The position numbers were made by a program, and so were the translations under genes. The notes beneath the pieces were generated by a model that was not told where the DNA came from, searched no databases, and saw only the letters and a list, made by a program, of their open reading frames with translations. From contig NZ_CP011494.1 of assembly GCF_001043175.1 (NCBI RefSeq), positions 1,116,001 to 1,180,000 on the forward strand: a stretch of 64,000 bases of DNA. Direction: 5' to 3'. Below are positions 8,765-23,700 of this stretch, in pieces (position 1 is the stretch's first letter; each line of letters begins with the position of its first letter). This DNA comes from Marinobacter psychrophilus (GTDB lineage Bacteria > Pseudomonadota > Gammaproteobacteria > Pseudomonadales > Oleiphilaceae).

Positions 8765-11700
8765 ATGAAGTTTCCTCACCATCCACTCGTATTGGCTATG
8801 GGTCGTTGCCGGCCATTTGCACGAACATTGGCGGCGCGAACCGCGGCGTGGGGAACTTTGCTTTCGGCCGTGTCGCTGCAGGCGCTGGCGGCGCCGGCGC
8901 ACAACATTGTGGTAGACGCCAATACGGCCATTGTCAGTTCGCCTGGCCCAGTTCAGAGCATCCAGAACAACAACAATGTCGTTAATGGCGTGCCTGTCAA
9001 CGTGTTCAAGCATTTTGTCGTGGGCGATGGCAACACCATCAACCTGATCGTGCCGGACAATGCCGCCAGGCTGGTAAACATCGTTAAAGACAGTATCCCG
9101 GAAATTCACGGCATTCTGAATAGCTATAAGGGTGTCGATGGGGGTGGTGCCCCCGCCCTTGGCGGTAACGTCGTTTTCGCCAGTTCCCACGGCTTTCTGG
9201 TCGGCCCGTCAGGTGTGGTCAATGTGGGCCAATTGACTGTACGCACACCCACCAGCGGTGATATCGCTGAGCTGATCTCGGGCGACAAGAGCTTCGACGA
9301 TACGTTAGCAGTCTCGCCTACCGGGCTGATTACCATTGCCGGCAAGATCAACGCCAAAGACGGTATTGATCTTCAGGGCGCCCTGGTCAATGTCACCAAC
9401 AGTGGCAAGCTGATCGCCGGTCGTGCCTTTAATGCCAGTTATGTGGGAACGGCGGCGGTAAATAAAGGTGACTACACAGCGCCCACAGCGCTATACGAGG
9501 ATGGCGGTACCATTCACATCGGCACCGGTTATGCACAGATTGCCGGCGACCTGCTGGCCGATGGCGGTATCACCATAGAGGCCAATGGCATTGAGATCAC
9601 CAGCACCGGTGTGCTGGATGCCCGCGACAAGATCACTACCGACCCCAGCGGTAATGTCACGCTCACCGCCAGAAGCACCCAAAAGCTCGGGTTTGGCGTT
9701 GCACTCGCCGATTCATCCGTTACCCTTGCCGGTAAGGTTTATGCCAACGATGTTACCGTTACGGCGCAGAGCCAGGCCATCGCATCTTTCTATGAAGACC
9801 CCGTTGTGGGCCTCACATCCATGGCCATTGGCAACTCCATCGGCGCTGGCTTCTACCTGATAGCGGCGGATGCGGAAGCGTCGGTCATTGTCCAAGGCAC
9901 GGCCAATGTGCAGGCTACGGGCAATGTCACCATGGCCTCCGAGTCCCATGCAGTCAGTCAGGCCAGCCAGATTACGGTCGTTGGCGGCAAAGCCTCACTG
10001 GCGTCGATTTACGGCACCGCCGACGCTATGAGCAACACCTCGATCCAGAACGGTGCCACCGTGCACTCAGGTGGCGACCTGACAGTAACGGCGCACAACG
10101 AATCCTACGTGTCGGCCAGCGCGCTGGACATTATTGTCGCTGAAAGCAATAAGGTCGTGCTGGCCATCGCAGTAGGCGAGTCGGATGTGGATGCCACCGC
10201 GGTGATTGAAAGCGGTGCGATTCTTGTCGCTAACAACCTGGTGCTGGCGGCGGAAAACCAGAATTACTACTCGGTGTCGGCCACGGCCATGGGCCTGAAG
10301 GATACCGAATACGGGATTGCCGTCGCCGTAGGCGATTTCAATACCAATGCCACGGCCGAAATGGGTGCATCGCTCGGTACTGACGCCAATAAGACCGGCA
10401 ATGTCAGCATCACGGCGCTTGATCGCACGGTGCAGCAGCAGGTCAAATCGAGCGTTACCGTGGGCAGCGGTGTCGGCTTTCGTATCCTGGGATCCCAGAC
10501 TGCTGCAGGAATTGGTGCCATCAAGGGTGGCGTCGACAATCTGGCTAATACCCATAAGCCGCCCGAGGCGAACGTGCCGAAAGACCCCGATGGCAAAATC
10601 GCCTTCAAAGGTGGGCTGGCCTTTACCCTGAACCTGTCCGATCACGAGGCCTATGCCTATTTGGGCAACAACATTGCCGGGCAAGCCGAAGCGCCGAAGA
10701 TCAACTCCACCGGCAATTTGTTGCTGGCCAGTGCCATCGATCTGGGTACGGATAACGAATCGATTTTAGGTGGCAATGACAATGCGGCCCACGGTGATGA
10801 CCAGGGTGCCTGGCGCAGTTCGGCTGAGGCCGCCGTCGCCTCACCAAGCAGCCGCACCAACGGCAGCAACCAGACCGGCTCTTCGGAAAAAAGCCTCGCG
10901 GCTGCCCTGAACTTCGCCATCAACACCGGCGATGCGGTGGCCGAAATCGGCGACTACGTGGAAATTTCTGCAGTCAATGTTGGCGTGCTGGCCCGGCAAA
11001 AAGTGCCGATTGCTACCACCTATGATAAGTGGGATTCGTTCTCCGATGTGCTGAGTAAGTTGAATGGCGTCGGCGGCTTGCAGAATAATGTGCTGACCAG
11101 CTTTGCCAATGCCGGCGCCGCAGCAGACGCCTCGGCCACCGGCGGTTCGCTGAATGTGGTCGTGAACGATCTGGATACCAAGGCCTGGATTGGCGATAAC
11201 GTCAAACTCACGACCACCGGCACCGGCAGCTGGAAGGCCGGCCGGATAGTGGCGGGCAACACCGAAACACAGGTTGTGCTTGATACCACCAAACCGTTTA
11301 AAACCATTGATTACAGCTTTGACTTTGACAGTTCCGTGGATGTGCAGGCCTACAACCTGAATGAAAGTGTGCATCTGGCCGGCAACATTGGCACCTTTGT
11401 GCTGATCCCCAATAGCATTGGCACCAGTGAAAACGGCAAGTCGATCGGGGCCAGTATCAGTTTTGTCCAGCAAACCGCTACCGCGGTTGCCGGCATTGGC
11501 GCCTCCACCTTGGCGGTGGATGGCAACGTCGGTATCAAGGCGCACACTGACGAACGGCACTTCCTGGTCACTCCTTCGTCAGGCATGGGCAAGGGTATGG
11601 GCTTCAACGGCGTGCTGGCGATTCTCAACAGCGAATCGCTCACCCATGCTTCGCTAAGCAATCAGGCAAGCGTCAGTACCTCTGGTCTGGACGTGTTGGC

Positions 11701-14700
11701 CGATCATGACTTTGGCAACTGGGCCGCGTCGGTCGCAATCAACGTGTCTGATGAGACGGCCCTGGGCTTTTCCGTCGCGATCAACATTGCCCAAGGCGAT
11801 ACCAAGGCCTTTATTGGCGACAACAGCGCCGAGTCAGCCAAGGTGGCGTTCAATAATGACAGCCAGCCAGCTCCGACCGCGCCCACCACGCCCGTGCCGA
11901 ACCCGCACGCCATCATTGCCAACGAAGTCAAGGTGCGCGCGCGCAGCGTCGGCACCAACGGTTCGCTGGCAGTAGCTGGCGCAGTCACTAAAGAACCGAA
12001 CAATAATCCCGGCCTTGGCGAGCGCTTCGAGAACTATTGGAGTAGGCCCAGTTCGAAAGCTGCAAGCAGTTACACCGCCGCATCATCCGGTTCGGGTGAT
12101 GCCTCGATCGGCAAAGCCGCCGGTGATGGAGCCAGCAGTTCGTCCGCTCCGGCCGGCGACAGCACCCCAGCGGTGAGTAATGACAAAACCGGAATAACCG
12201 GTGCCGGCAGCTTCGCCGTTTCAGTCAACAATATTGATGTCAAGGCATTTATTGATGGCGCCACCATCAGCAGCAAGGGTACCGGGGATGTCGATGTCAC
12301 GGTACAGGCACTGGAAAAAGTGATTTCAGCTGCCGCTTCCGGTGGTGGTGCCATTGCCAAGCTTGGAGCTAACTCACCGTCCAAGCAGAACACCATCGCC
12401 GGGGCGATTGCGTACCAGATCAGCTTTAACGATGCGCTGGCGCGTATCCGCAACAGTACGATTACGAATGCCGGAGATGTAAAAGTGCAGGCGCTGCATG
12501 GCGGTGAGCTCTACTCGGTGGCGCTGGCGCTGGCGATTACCAGCTCGGCGCAAAATACGCAGAACAGTAACAACGGTGCGTTGTCAGTCTCCGGTGCGCA
12601 GATCTATGACGGCACCTCTGCGCGTATCGATGACAGTTCGATCACTAGCAAAAACATCGCTGCCCCCAGCCTTGAGGTGTCTGCCTACAACAACGTTGAT
12701 GTCGGTGTCGGCGGTGGCTCGCTTTATCTGGGTGGCAAGCAGGGCGGCGGTCTGGCGATTACCTTTGCCGAGATCAATGACCCGAGCGCCATGCTGCCGG
12801 GGATCAATCCCGACTCAAACAATGTCCTGAGCACGGCCTACAACGAAGATGTCTACAGCGGCTCTGCGGTTGAGGCGCTCATCAGCGGTGACGGAGCACG
12901 CAGCACGCTGACCGGCTTCGACACTATTATTGTTTCGGCCAGTGCGGTGAACCGGATTGGTATTGGCGCTGCGGGTGGTGGCTACAATGGCGGCGTGGAA
13001 AACTCTCAGGGTTTCGCCGGCAGCTTTGCCGTGGGTTCGATTGGTTCCGATACCAAGGCGCTGATCAGCAAAACCGACATCAGTGGTGTGCAGACTCTTA
13101 AAGTCAATGCCAGTGGTGACGACGTTGCTTTGCTGGAGAAGGTGCTCAGTGACCTGGGTAGCAGTACTAGCAACGAGGATTATGATTTCAGTGGTGCGGG
13201 CGTCATTGATAATACCTACATATTCACGGCCGAGGATGGCAAGAAGTCAAAGTACGACTTCACGGCCGAGGATGGCAGCGACTACAGCTCGGCCGGCAAG
13301 CGCATCATTGCCGTGGCCGGTGTGGTGCAGGCAGGCAAGAGCAATGTGGGTATTTCCTATGCCCATGCCGATGTGAAGAGCGATACCTCGGCGCGCATGG
13401 CGGATGTGAATATCAATGCGGGCGAGGCCAGCACGGCCGATGTGGCCGTCAACGCCCGCGACAACTCGCTGCTGTACACCGTGGCCATCGGTGTCGGCGT
13501 CAGTACCGGTAAATACTCGGGTGTGGGTTCTGTGGCGGTCAACCGGCTGAACAACCGCGTCGAGGCTGAGATTGGCGATTGGGACGGCGTCGACAGCGGC
13601 AGCATCAATGCCCAGACGGTTGCCGTTACTGCCACCAATGACATGGATATAATCAACGTTGCCGGTGCAGTCGCAGTCGGTACTTCGGGTTCTACCGGGC
13701 AGGCAGGTGGCCTGGCGGTCGCACTCAACCTGGTGGGCACCGACGAGCACTCGACCAAGGCGCATATTGCCAATACCGCGTTGCAGGCCTCCGGCGATGT
13801 GCTGGTCAAGGCCACCAGTGGCGCGTCCGACGATCACAATCTGCTGGTTGGCAATGCTATTGCCATCGGCGCAACCTTTGGCTCAGGATTGGCTTTTGCC
13901 GGGGCGATCGGCGTCAACAATGTGGATCAGCTAGTTGAAGCAGCAATTAAGGATGTAGGGACCAATCGCAGTGCCGATGCGAGTGCCACCCAGGGCGGTA
14001 CAGTTACGGTACAAGCTTATGATTTTACCGACAGCGTATCGACTGCCTGGATGGGTGCAGGTTCTGGCGGCGGCTCTGCCGGTGGCATCGCTGTGGCGAC
14101 CAACCGGGTCGATTCGGATGTCAACGCGGCCGTACTCGGCGACAACGTCTCGGACGGTAGCACTACCCTAAATGTGCAGGATTTGATTGTCGATGCCGCA
14201 CGTGACAACTGGCTGCTGAGCATCAGCGCCGGGGTCGCGGCCTCACCCGAGCAGAGCGCAATCGCTGGGTCAGTGAGTACCGGCATCGTTGATGGTGATG
14301 TCAGCGCTCGCATCGCAGAAGGCGCAACCGTGAAGGCCTGGAATAATGTAGCGGTCAATGCCGACGCCCTTAGCGTTAATCTGGTTGGCAGCGGCGCGCT
14401 GGGTATTGGTCTGGGTGACAAGGCCGGGGCAGTGGCGATAGCGACTGCGCTGGAATACGGCAACACCTCCGCGTCTATCACCAGTGCGAACGTCATTGCC
14501 GAAGGCAAAGGCAATAGCATAACCGTGGACAGCGGTGCACTGGCCAATTACGGCACTCTGCCGGATCTGTCGACTTCGGGTCAGGCCGAGGACGACGGTG
14601 ACGACAGCAATGCCGCGCCGGTCGACCGCGACACCTTGACCACCGGTTTTGCCTTGATCAATCTGGACAAGTCCACGGAGAGTGTCGATGGCCTGGCTGT

Positions 14701-17700
14701 CAACGCCACCAGCCGCACCAAACAGCGCGCGATCACCGTGGGTGGCGCGGGCAGCAAATCTCTGGCGATCAACGTCAACGTGGCGACCAACAGTTCGTCC
14801 AATGCAACCACTGCCGAAATCAAGAGCAGCACGATCAATGCCGGTGTCAGCAACCAGAGCGGCGCCGATGTACTGGTTCGGGCTAACGCCCATGAAGCCG
14901 GACTTGCGGTATCGGCGGGCGTTGCCATTTCGGGTGGCAACTCGGGCGTTGGTGGCTTCTCCACCAACAGCCAGAAGAAGGCGGCCAAAGCCACTGTCGA
15001 CAACAGCACGGTGAATGCCGATAACGTCAGCATCGATGTCAATAGCTCGAAAGTCGCTCAAGCGGTTTCTGCGGGTGTGGCAGCGGGTGTGGGCGGCAGC
15101 GGTGGTCTGGGTGGCGCAGCTTCGATAGTGATTACCGAACAGCTGGGAGACACCCGGGCATGGTTGCGGGGCGGTGCGTTGACAGCCAACGGTCTGACGG
15201 TGTCCTCTGATCGTCGTCAGGAAGCCAACGTGGCTGCCGGTGCCGTGGGTATAGGCGCGAAAGCGGGCGTCGGCTTCGGCATGGCGGTGAACATCATCGG
15301 CGGTGACAGCAAGGCGCTGATCGGCAACGACTTGAGTGATGCATCCGATACCCGCACCACGCAAGTGAACGTCACCGAACTTACGGTAGACGCGCAGCGC
15401 TTGGAAAATGTAAACAGCCATGCCTTCGGTGCCGGTATTTCTGCCGGTTGGGGCGCGGCGGCAATGATTGATGTTACTGAGTTCAGGGGCGAGACCCGTG
15501 CGGGTGTTTTTGGCAAGGCAAATGGTGCTGGCGGTTTGCGCACCACTATTCGTGGCAAAGATGGCATCGCGGCGGCCAATAACGTGACCCTCAGTGCCCA
15601 GGAAATTCTTGATGCCCGGCAATTCGCCTTGGGTATTGGGGTCGGCGCCAAGGTCGGCGTTGGCGTGGTCGCCAACGTTGTGCTTGGTCGCAGCCAGGTG
15701 GTTAGTGAAGTGGTGGGTGCGGATATCAAGGCCGGCCTGCTGGATATCGATGCCACCTCCCAGCGTCAGAGTGATCTGACCAGTATCGCCGGCGCAGCGG
15801 GCAAGTTCAGTGCGGCGGTGAGCATTGGTGTCGCCCTGTTTGGCCAGGGTGATACCACGGCCGATGACGGCACCAATGCCGAAGACGAGTTCGATCCTTC
15901 GCGCACAGCCGCAAACACAGTGCTGCAGACCGACACAGCCAGTTACAACAGCCATTTGTCTGACGATGACATTAGCGCTATCGAGGCGCAGTCCGGCGCA
16001 AGTATCGACCGTACGGCAGCACCGACCACCACCACGACCACCGAAGCCGGCACATCACTCAAAATATCGGGTGAAAGTGTTACCGCAGCGCGGATTTCCG
16101 GTGGCGTGATCGACGTTGACACGTTGAATGTGAATAGCCGCGCGCTGCTGCACAACAATCAATTGCTTGGCGCTGCGCAAGTCTCGGCCGCCGGGATTGC
16201 CGGCGTGATCGGCATTACCCGCATGTATGACATGAGCATTGCCACTGTCGACAGCAATCTGTCAGCGGACAACGTGGTTGTTGGCGCGACCATCGAGAAT
16301 GTTTCTGATGAAGATGCTGCCGGTGAATCCAAATCGGTTGTTATTGGTTTGGGCGGCGTTAGCGTAGTGGTCAACTATGTGGACATTCGTGCGGCGAATC
16401 GCGTGGTGGCAGGTGTAACATCGGCCAGCGGTTCAGATACCGGCAACCTGATCGTCACAGCAGCAGATACCACGGAACTGCGCCTGGGTGATGTCGACCC
16501 CGGCCGGCCAGACTCGGCGACTGACGGTTCGCTGAACGTGAATCTGGGCACTGCTGCGATTGGCGTGAGCTACGGTTACGTAAAGAAGGCCAGCGAAGTG
16601 GATGCCTGGCTGGGCGAGACCGGCAAGCTGGTTGATGGTTACGACAACATGACCGTCAGTGCAAACAGTTCAGGCCTGGTCAAGAGCACGGCATTTTCCC
16701 TGGCCGGGGGTATTTCTGCGGGTATTCAGGGCGTGGTGACTGATGCCCATGACAACTCCCATGCCAATGCCACTCTGTTCGGCACCATAGGCACCGGCAG
16801 CGGCTTGCTTAGCCTGTCTGCGCAGGTGGTGCCTGAGCTTTACTCCAGCGCCTACGGTGTGACGGTCTCCGGCGGCTACTCCATGGGCGGCTCCTTTGCC
16901 TACGCCATGACCGACGCCGAAGCACGGGCGACCGTGGCCGATGGTGTGACCTTCACCGGCAGCGGTGACGTGATTGTGCGCAGTGAAGTCGGTGATGGCG
17001 CGGATGCCGACTATGAAGCCGCCCATGCCGCTGCATTCGCCGCTTCTGGCGGCTTGATGCTGGGTGTGGCCGGTGCTGAAGCCCGGGCCAGCAACAATGC
17101 TCAGTCAGTGGCCAGCGTGGGTGACTACGTCACCATTCCGGATGCCGACTTCGAAGTTTACGCCCGGCACACCGGCGTGCAGATCGCCGATGCCGACGGT
17201 TACTTTATCGGTGCCTTTGCCGGCGGCTACCAGGTGGGTCTGGCGGAGTCCTTCAGCTCGACCCGGGTAGAATTTGGAAAAGACCCGATGGCAGCCCTGG
17301 AGCGCACGGGTGATTTGATCCTTGACGCCAGCAGCCAGAATGACAACCAGTCGTTCACCACCGCTGGTGGTGGTGGTTTTCTCTCCGGCAGTGCGGCGGA
17401 AGCGGTGGTCGAGGCGGGCGATCATGCCGACGACAATTATGCGGCTGCGGTACTGGTAGATGACTGGTCCAGCGGTTACCGCACAGTACCTATCGACGCT
17501 GGCAATGTGGTCATGCGTGCGACCAATGAGGTCAACTTCTTTGCCGGCACCGACTCGACCACGGTTTCCGTGGTGGGCGGTTCAGGCGCTGTTTCGGATG
17601 TCGAAATCAATACCAATGCCAAAGTGGTGCTGGGTGAAAATGTCAGTCTGAGTGCGCTGGATATTGATATCGACGCACTGAACCAGGCCAGTCAGATACA

Positions 17701-20700
17701 AACGCCGTGGGATGCCAGTTACACCACCAGCGTGTATGGCGCCGGGGGCGGTGGTTTCAACGGCACGGCGGCACTGTCCAACCAGAATATCAAACACCTG
17801 TTAGCGGCGGTGGAGGTTGGCAAAGATGCCGTGCTGAAGATTTCCGATCAGGCCGGGGATTACGAGGACTACCGCAACGGCATCAGTCTGGATGCCGCTA
17901 CCGGGTTTTTCGTCAATGACAAGGTGGTGATCGAAGTCGGTGGCAACTTGCAGGGTGCCGGCGCGGAGTCGGATGTTGATGTGCGGGCGCGCAATCAGGT
18001 CACCCTGGCAGAGGGTGTGCAATTGCTCAATGCCTGGGGCGGGGTCGGGTTGGGTACCTATTCGTCCGGCAGTGCCGCGGCGGGGGCGAATGTCAGCGTA
18101 TGGGCTGTGGCCGGCGTGGCCGGTGGTATCTCCGATGTCCGTGTCGATGTCGAGAATACCCTGAAACTGGGTAAAAACCTCGTGGTTGATGCCTACGGCC
18201 AGATCAGCCTGTATGCCGGTCGCGGCTCCGGTGGCGCGCGTCAGAACCAGCTGGTTGCCGACGCCCGCAGCAATATCTATAACTGGACTGCGATTCCGAT
18301 CCCGGCCGGCAACAAGGCTGAAAGCGATATCGTGCTCGACAACAAGGTGCTGTTCGGCGACAACTTCACCATTGGCAGTGACGGTCATGTCGGTATTGGT
18401 GCGATCGAGGGATCCACCTACGCCCGCGCTGCCGGTGTCGAAAAGAACCCTTACCTGGAGCTGTTCAGCACCGAGACCACCTTCGGTGCCAGCGACAAGG
18501 ATGTGACCAATGTCCTGACCTTCAATGGCAGCGGCTCTGTGACCGCCGGGCAATACGCCTATCAGTCGGTGACAGTTAACGAAGCAGGCACAATTACCCG
18601 CCAGCTCTATCGGGATGGCACGGCCGAGCAACAGGCCGACATGTATTCATCGCGTGCCGAACTGCAGGCCTTCATCAACGATTTGAATGCACAGATCGCG
18701 GAGCTGGAGAACTGGACCGGCGCTACGGTCACCGAAGGCGCCGAACTGGGCGCCGGTGACGAGGCTGGCGATGGGGCCGGCAGCAGCACCGGCACGAGCA
18801 TCAGTAGCACGACCGGCACTAACCCTAACGTGGGTGAAATCGAAGACTTGCAGAGCCAGGTGAGGCTGTTGTCTGTGATCGTCAACGACCTCTCCCCACA
18901 GGAGAATGTCGTCATCAAGGTTGCCGATGTTCGGGCCTCGGCCGGCAATGTCAGTCTGACCGCTGACACGATCAATCTGGCTGCGGGCAGTACGTCCAAC
19001 TTTACCGCTAAAGGCGATGCGAACATTATTATCGACAACCGGTCCGACCGTCATCTGATGCTGGCGGATCTGGCGATTGCCAACCAGACCGGCGGCAATG
19101 TGTTTGTCACCGGCGGCGCCAACCTGAGCGCGAGCTTTATTGATGAGCAGACCGGTGAAGCGCAGACCACCTTCGGTTCCGGTATTTACGTCACTCATTC
19201 GCCGAATCCGAACGGGGCGAATGTCAAGAACTCCGACGTGATTATCGATGGCGACATCACCAACCTGCTGTCCAGCGTCAATATTACGGTTGATGAAGGC
19301 GACTTGATTCAACAGGGGCAGATCCGGGCCAACGCGGTTAACCTGACTGTGGTAAACGGTAACCAGCTGGTTAACACCCCGAACGAAGTCAATTACCCCG
19401 GTCGCAACCCCACCGCACTTGTCAACTTCACCGATGGGTGGAGGCCGGCGAGCGCAACGGAGTTCGTGCAGTATTATCTGAATGACAAGTATTCGACGGA
19501 GATTAGCGACACGGGCTTTGATGCGTTCAATAGTTGGTTTACCGGTGAAGCCTTGGACTTCCCCAATAGCAGTTTTCCGCTCAATAATCCCTACTACTCG
19601 TCGTCGCCCTACGGCTACGACCAGCTGAACATCTATTTCAACTGGGGCTTCAGCGAGGCCAGAGATACCAGTGCATTCACTGGCATTAATCCTGTGGTGT
19701 TTGATTTGGTAAAAAACGACTCCTCACGAGGTGGTGGCACCTGGAAATTCCGGCGGATTGCCGATTACCAGGACGACCGGGGGCTGTTGCGGACGGCCAG
19801 CTACCAGGATGTTAACGACGAGCTGGGAGGCGCCAGCGCCTCGATTGTTGCGGGCAAAGTCATCATCAACGCCAGGCGCGTGGACATTAACGGCCTCATA
19901 GAATCGGGCACCGACAATAGTTCGTCGGTCAACATAGGGGCTGGTTTTGACGCCAAGATTAAGCAGTATGTAAAGGATGCAGGTCTGGCTCCAGGGGATA
20001 TCATCAATCTGACGCCGGGCGAAGCCAAATTCCTGAGGGTTGTCAACCCGGACTATCAACCGTTTTATTTCTTGCCGGACTACGATCGGGATTATTATAA
20101 GACCACGGCCTACACCTTCGATATCGCTAGTGCAGCGGGGACGTCGGGGATCAAGCTGAAATACGATGTGGCCTCGGCAGCTCTGCGCATTGATGATATC
20201 CCGGCCAATAGCGGTGGTTATGTGGACATCGTCGCGCGCATCTCCTCGACCGGCCCTGACGGCAAGATCGTCGTTAAAGATGGTCTGGGTCAGATCGCCA
20301 TTAACAACGATTCCAACAGCCGGCTGGAGGTTGGTACGCTCAGCGCGGGCGACGATGCCACGGGTATTATTCGCATCACGGACCTTGAAAAAAACAGCCG
20401 TGTGTCGCAATGGTACGTCCATAGCCCGGGCGGCCAGATCAGCCAGTATCAGACCAGTTACCTGGCGGGGTCGCATCTTGATCCGAAGACGTCAGTCCGA
20501 ATCGGCAGCTTTGGTGGCACCGGCACCACCTCATTTACGACCTACCAGCCGCTTGCCGGGCAGCTGTTCTACCTCCGCGAAGATGCGACGGTCACGCGAG
20601 ACTATACGCAGCCGGCGAACGGCTACCTGAGCAATTACCCGAACACGGTTACTGACTGGAACTATGGCCCCGATAACATCAATGACTGGAATACCACATC

Positions 20701-23700
20701 CAGCAGATATACTACCTGTGGCTCCAAACCCGAGGCCTGCTCCGGCGGCGTCGCCGCGCAATACCTCAAGCAGACATACGCTGCCGCCGGGAACCCGGTC
20801 ACCAGCGCCTTTAAGTGGAACCTCAGTTACAGCGATTACTACGGTAACGGCCTGACCAATGCTGACCCTACCGTGCGCATTGCCACCCAGCTGAGTATGG
20901 TTGCCAACACCTACGTCAAGGCGGATCACTCGATCCGTTTGGAGTTCACCGGTTTGGCGCAAGGCAATATCACTCTGGACTCGCAGTCACCGATTCAGTT
21001 GACCGGCAACATCTACAACCCGAGGGGCACGACCAATATCCTCACCGACGCCGACTTGACGGCCTCCAGTGCCTCGTCGATCAACTCAGGTATCACTCGT
21101 ATCCGGGCCAATGGCGATATCGGCAGTGTCGGTAACGCGCTGGGGATCACTACCAACGAACTGTCCTTGCAGTCTGATAACGGCTCGCTGAGCTTCAATG
21201 CCACCGCCATGGGCTCGGCACTGGCCATTGATAAGCTGTCGGCGAAGTACGGCATTCTGGGTTCGGCAGACAAGAGCATTGTTGCCAAAGATGCTAACTC
21301 GCTGATTTCGGCCAACACCATTAATCTCACCAGCCTGTCGGGCAGTATCGGTAGTCTCGGCACGCTGAGTGACCCGGCAAGCTACAACTACATCAATATC
21401 GCATCAACCGGCGCTGTGTCCCTGCATGCCGCCAACGACATTGTGGTTTCGCAAGCTAGCGGTGATCTGGCAATTAATCGTATTGAGGCCAACGACAATG
21501 TGGTTATCCGCCTGGGTAATGGCAGTTTAACCAATGCTCTTGGGCAGCAACAGAAGTCCGTGAAGGAACTGGCCTATGACGCTTCGGTATGGGATTCGCT
21601 GAGCCTGCTCGACGGTACCGCCGGTGAGCGAGCGGTGACGGCCTACCAGAACCAGTTCAACAGCAAATATCACAACTACTGGATGCTCAAGCAGCGCCTG
21701 AGTGATGATAGTGACAGCGGCTTCGCCATTGATGCTGTGTATCTGGATGCCATGAAAATCCGTTACGACACTGCGGATGTCGCGCAGCTGACCGCACGGG
21801 TGAAGGCAGAGTATCGGGCACTGGATGACTGGTTTGTTGATCAGGTGGCAACGCCTGATGTCTACGCCAATGCCGCCGATGCTATTGGCCAGGAACAGAA
21901 AGGCACGCTGGTCGGCTACGACTACGGCGCGCTGTTCACCAGCGCTTATAACGACAGCTTCCGGCTGGATATTGATGCTGCCAGCAGCTGGTATGCCAAT
22001 ATGGTTGAAGGCTCGACCTGGGCCCAGAGCCAGCTCGACATCAGTATCTCCGCCGCGGCTTTGAGTGCAGACGCAGCGGGCCAGTTGACGGATCGTGAGG
22101 CCAATATCGTTGCGCCGAATATCCATCTGATGGCTGGCAACGGCGGCGTCGGCAAGAATCTGGCTGACCTGGTGTTCAGCGTGCCCCGTGACAATACCGC
22201 AACCATCACCAATGAACAGAAATCGGCGTTGCTGTCGGCCGGGCCGGGAGACATCTCAACGAACCTGACCAGCAGCGCGGTAACCTTGACCGTCAAACAG
22301 GTTGATCCGATCAAGGTCGACACCACTGGGGCGCTCAATGTGGCCGCCCGTGATTCCATCTTTATCGAGTCGGCCTCCTCATTGACGGTCGGTGAAATAG
22401 CCTCTGCCAATGATGATGTCCGTCTGATCGTTGATGGCGCAATAGCGGCGCAAGCCGGGGTCAACAATATCAAGGCGCATGATCTGTACCTGGCCAATAC
22501 CCAGGGTGATATAGGTTCGGCTACCCAGGCCATGGGTGTGCAGCTTTCGGGGGCCTTGCGTCAGGCCGGTGCGGCCAATGATCTGTACCTCAGCCACAGT
22601 GGCGCCGACTTGCGGGTTGGCTCCGTGGCGGCCGGCGGCATTCTGTCATTGTTCAATGATCAGAACATACTCGGCTACGACGCCAACCACTTCTTGCAGG
22701 GTTCAGACATCGCACTGGACGCGGGCTTGAGTGATCTCGGAAGTTCGGCCAACGGGTTGAATCTGACGCTGAACGGGTCTGGCGAGCTTACCGTAAACGC
22801 CGCCAATGCCTGGCTGGATGTGCGCAATACCACAGACTTCAGTCTGGGGGATGTGACCATAGCTCAGCGCTTCGATCTGACGTCCGTGGGCGACGTGGAT
22901 CTGAGGGGCGATCTGAGTGCTACCAGTCTAAGCCTTGATCTGGCGGGTGCGCTTGGTGCCAACGGAGCACCGCAGGTCACGGTGTCAGACGATCTGGCGA
23001 TTTCAGCCTCTGCCATTCAATTGGCGGCAGCGGCCATCCGTGCGGGCAGCGCAACGCTGGACGCGACGGCCGGTGCGCTCAGCGTCGGCGATCTGTCGAC
23101 AACTACCGGTAATCTGGCCTTGCTGGCCACGGGTGCACTGACCACTTCAGGCGCCGTGGATGCCGAGGGTGAACTGACTGCCGATGCCCAGAGCATCAGC
23201 ATGGACATCGGCTCGACTTGGCAGGGGCGTGGCAATGCCACGCTGACGGCAGTCGACGACCTGACCCTGCAGGCATTGAGCTTCGATGGTGACCTGGATA
23301 TTGACTCGACTCAGGGCAGCATCAGCCTTGATGGCCCGGTCAATGCGGGCGCATCGGCGGCAATCAATGCGAAAACTCTGGCAATGGGCTCTGGCTCACG
23401 TCTTGACGCGGCGGGTCAGGTGAGTATTAACACTGCGGGTGACATGCAGTTAGCGGCACTGGAAACGTCGTGGAATGGCGATGATGCGGTCCGCCTGAAC
23501 AGCGGCGGCACCATTACCGGGCGTAAGGACACGCCGGTGCACCTGCGTGCCACCGGACCCCGGGCCAAGGGCAGTATCAGCGCCGTCACCGGCATGGGTG
23601 ACCCGCTGGTGGTGGATATGCCCTGGTTGTCGGCGGAAACCCAGAATGGCGATATCAATATTGTCGCAGAGCGAGGCCTTTATTCGCCATTTTTGCGGGC

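Noticed and set aside
13224..13276. Short direct repeat within the adhesin (FTAEDG twice)
   Set aside because: Ordinary local duplication in a repetitive protein.
14270..15955. Long minus-strand reading frame (561 codons) inside the giant adhesin, and a similar one at 2177-3211
   Set aside because: Antisense shadows of a highly biased repetitive coding sequence; the translations lack domains and coherent composition, and no ribosome-binding site is evident.
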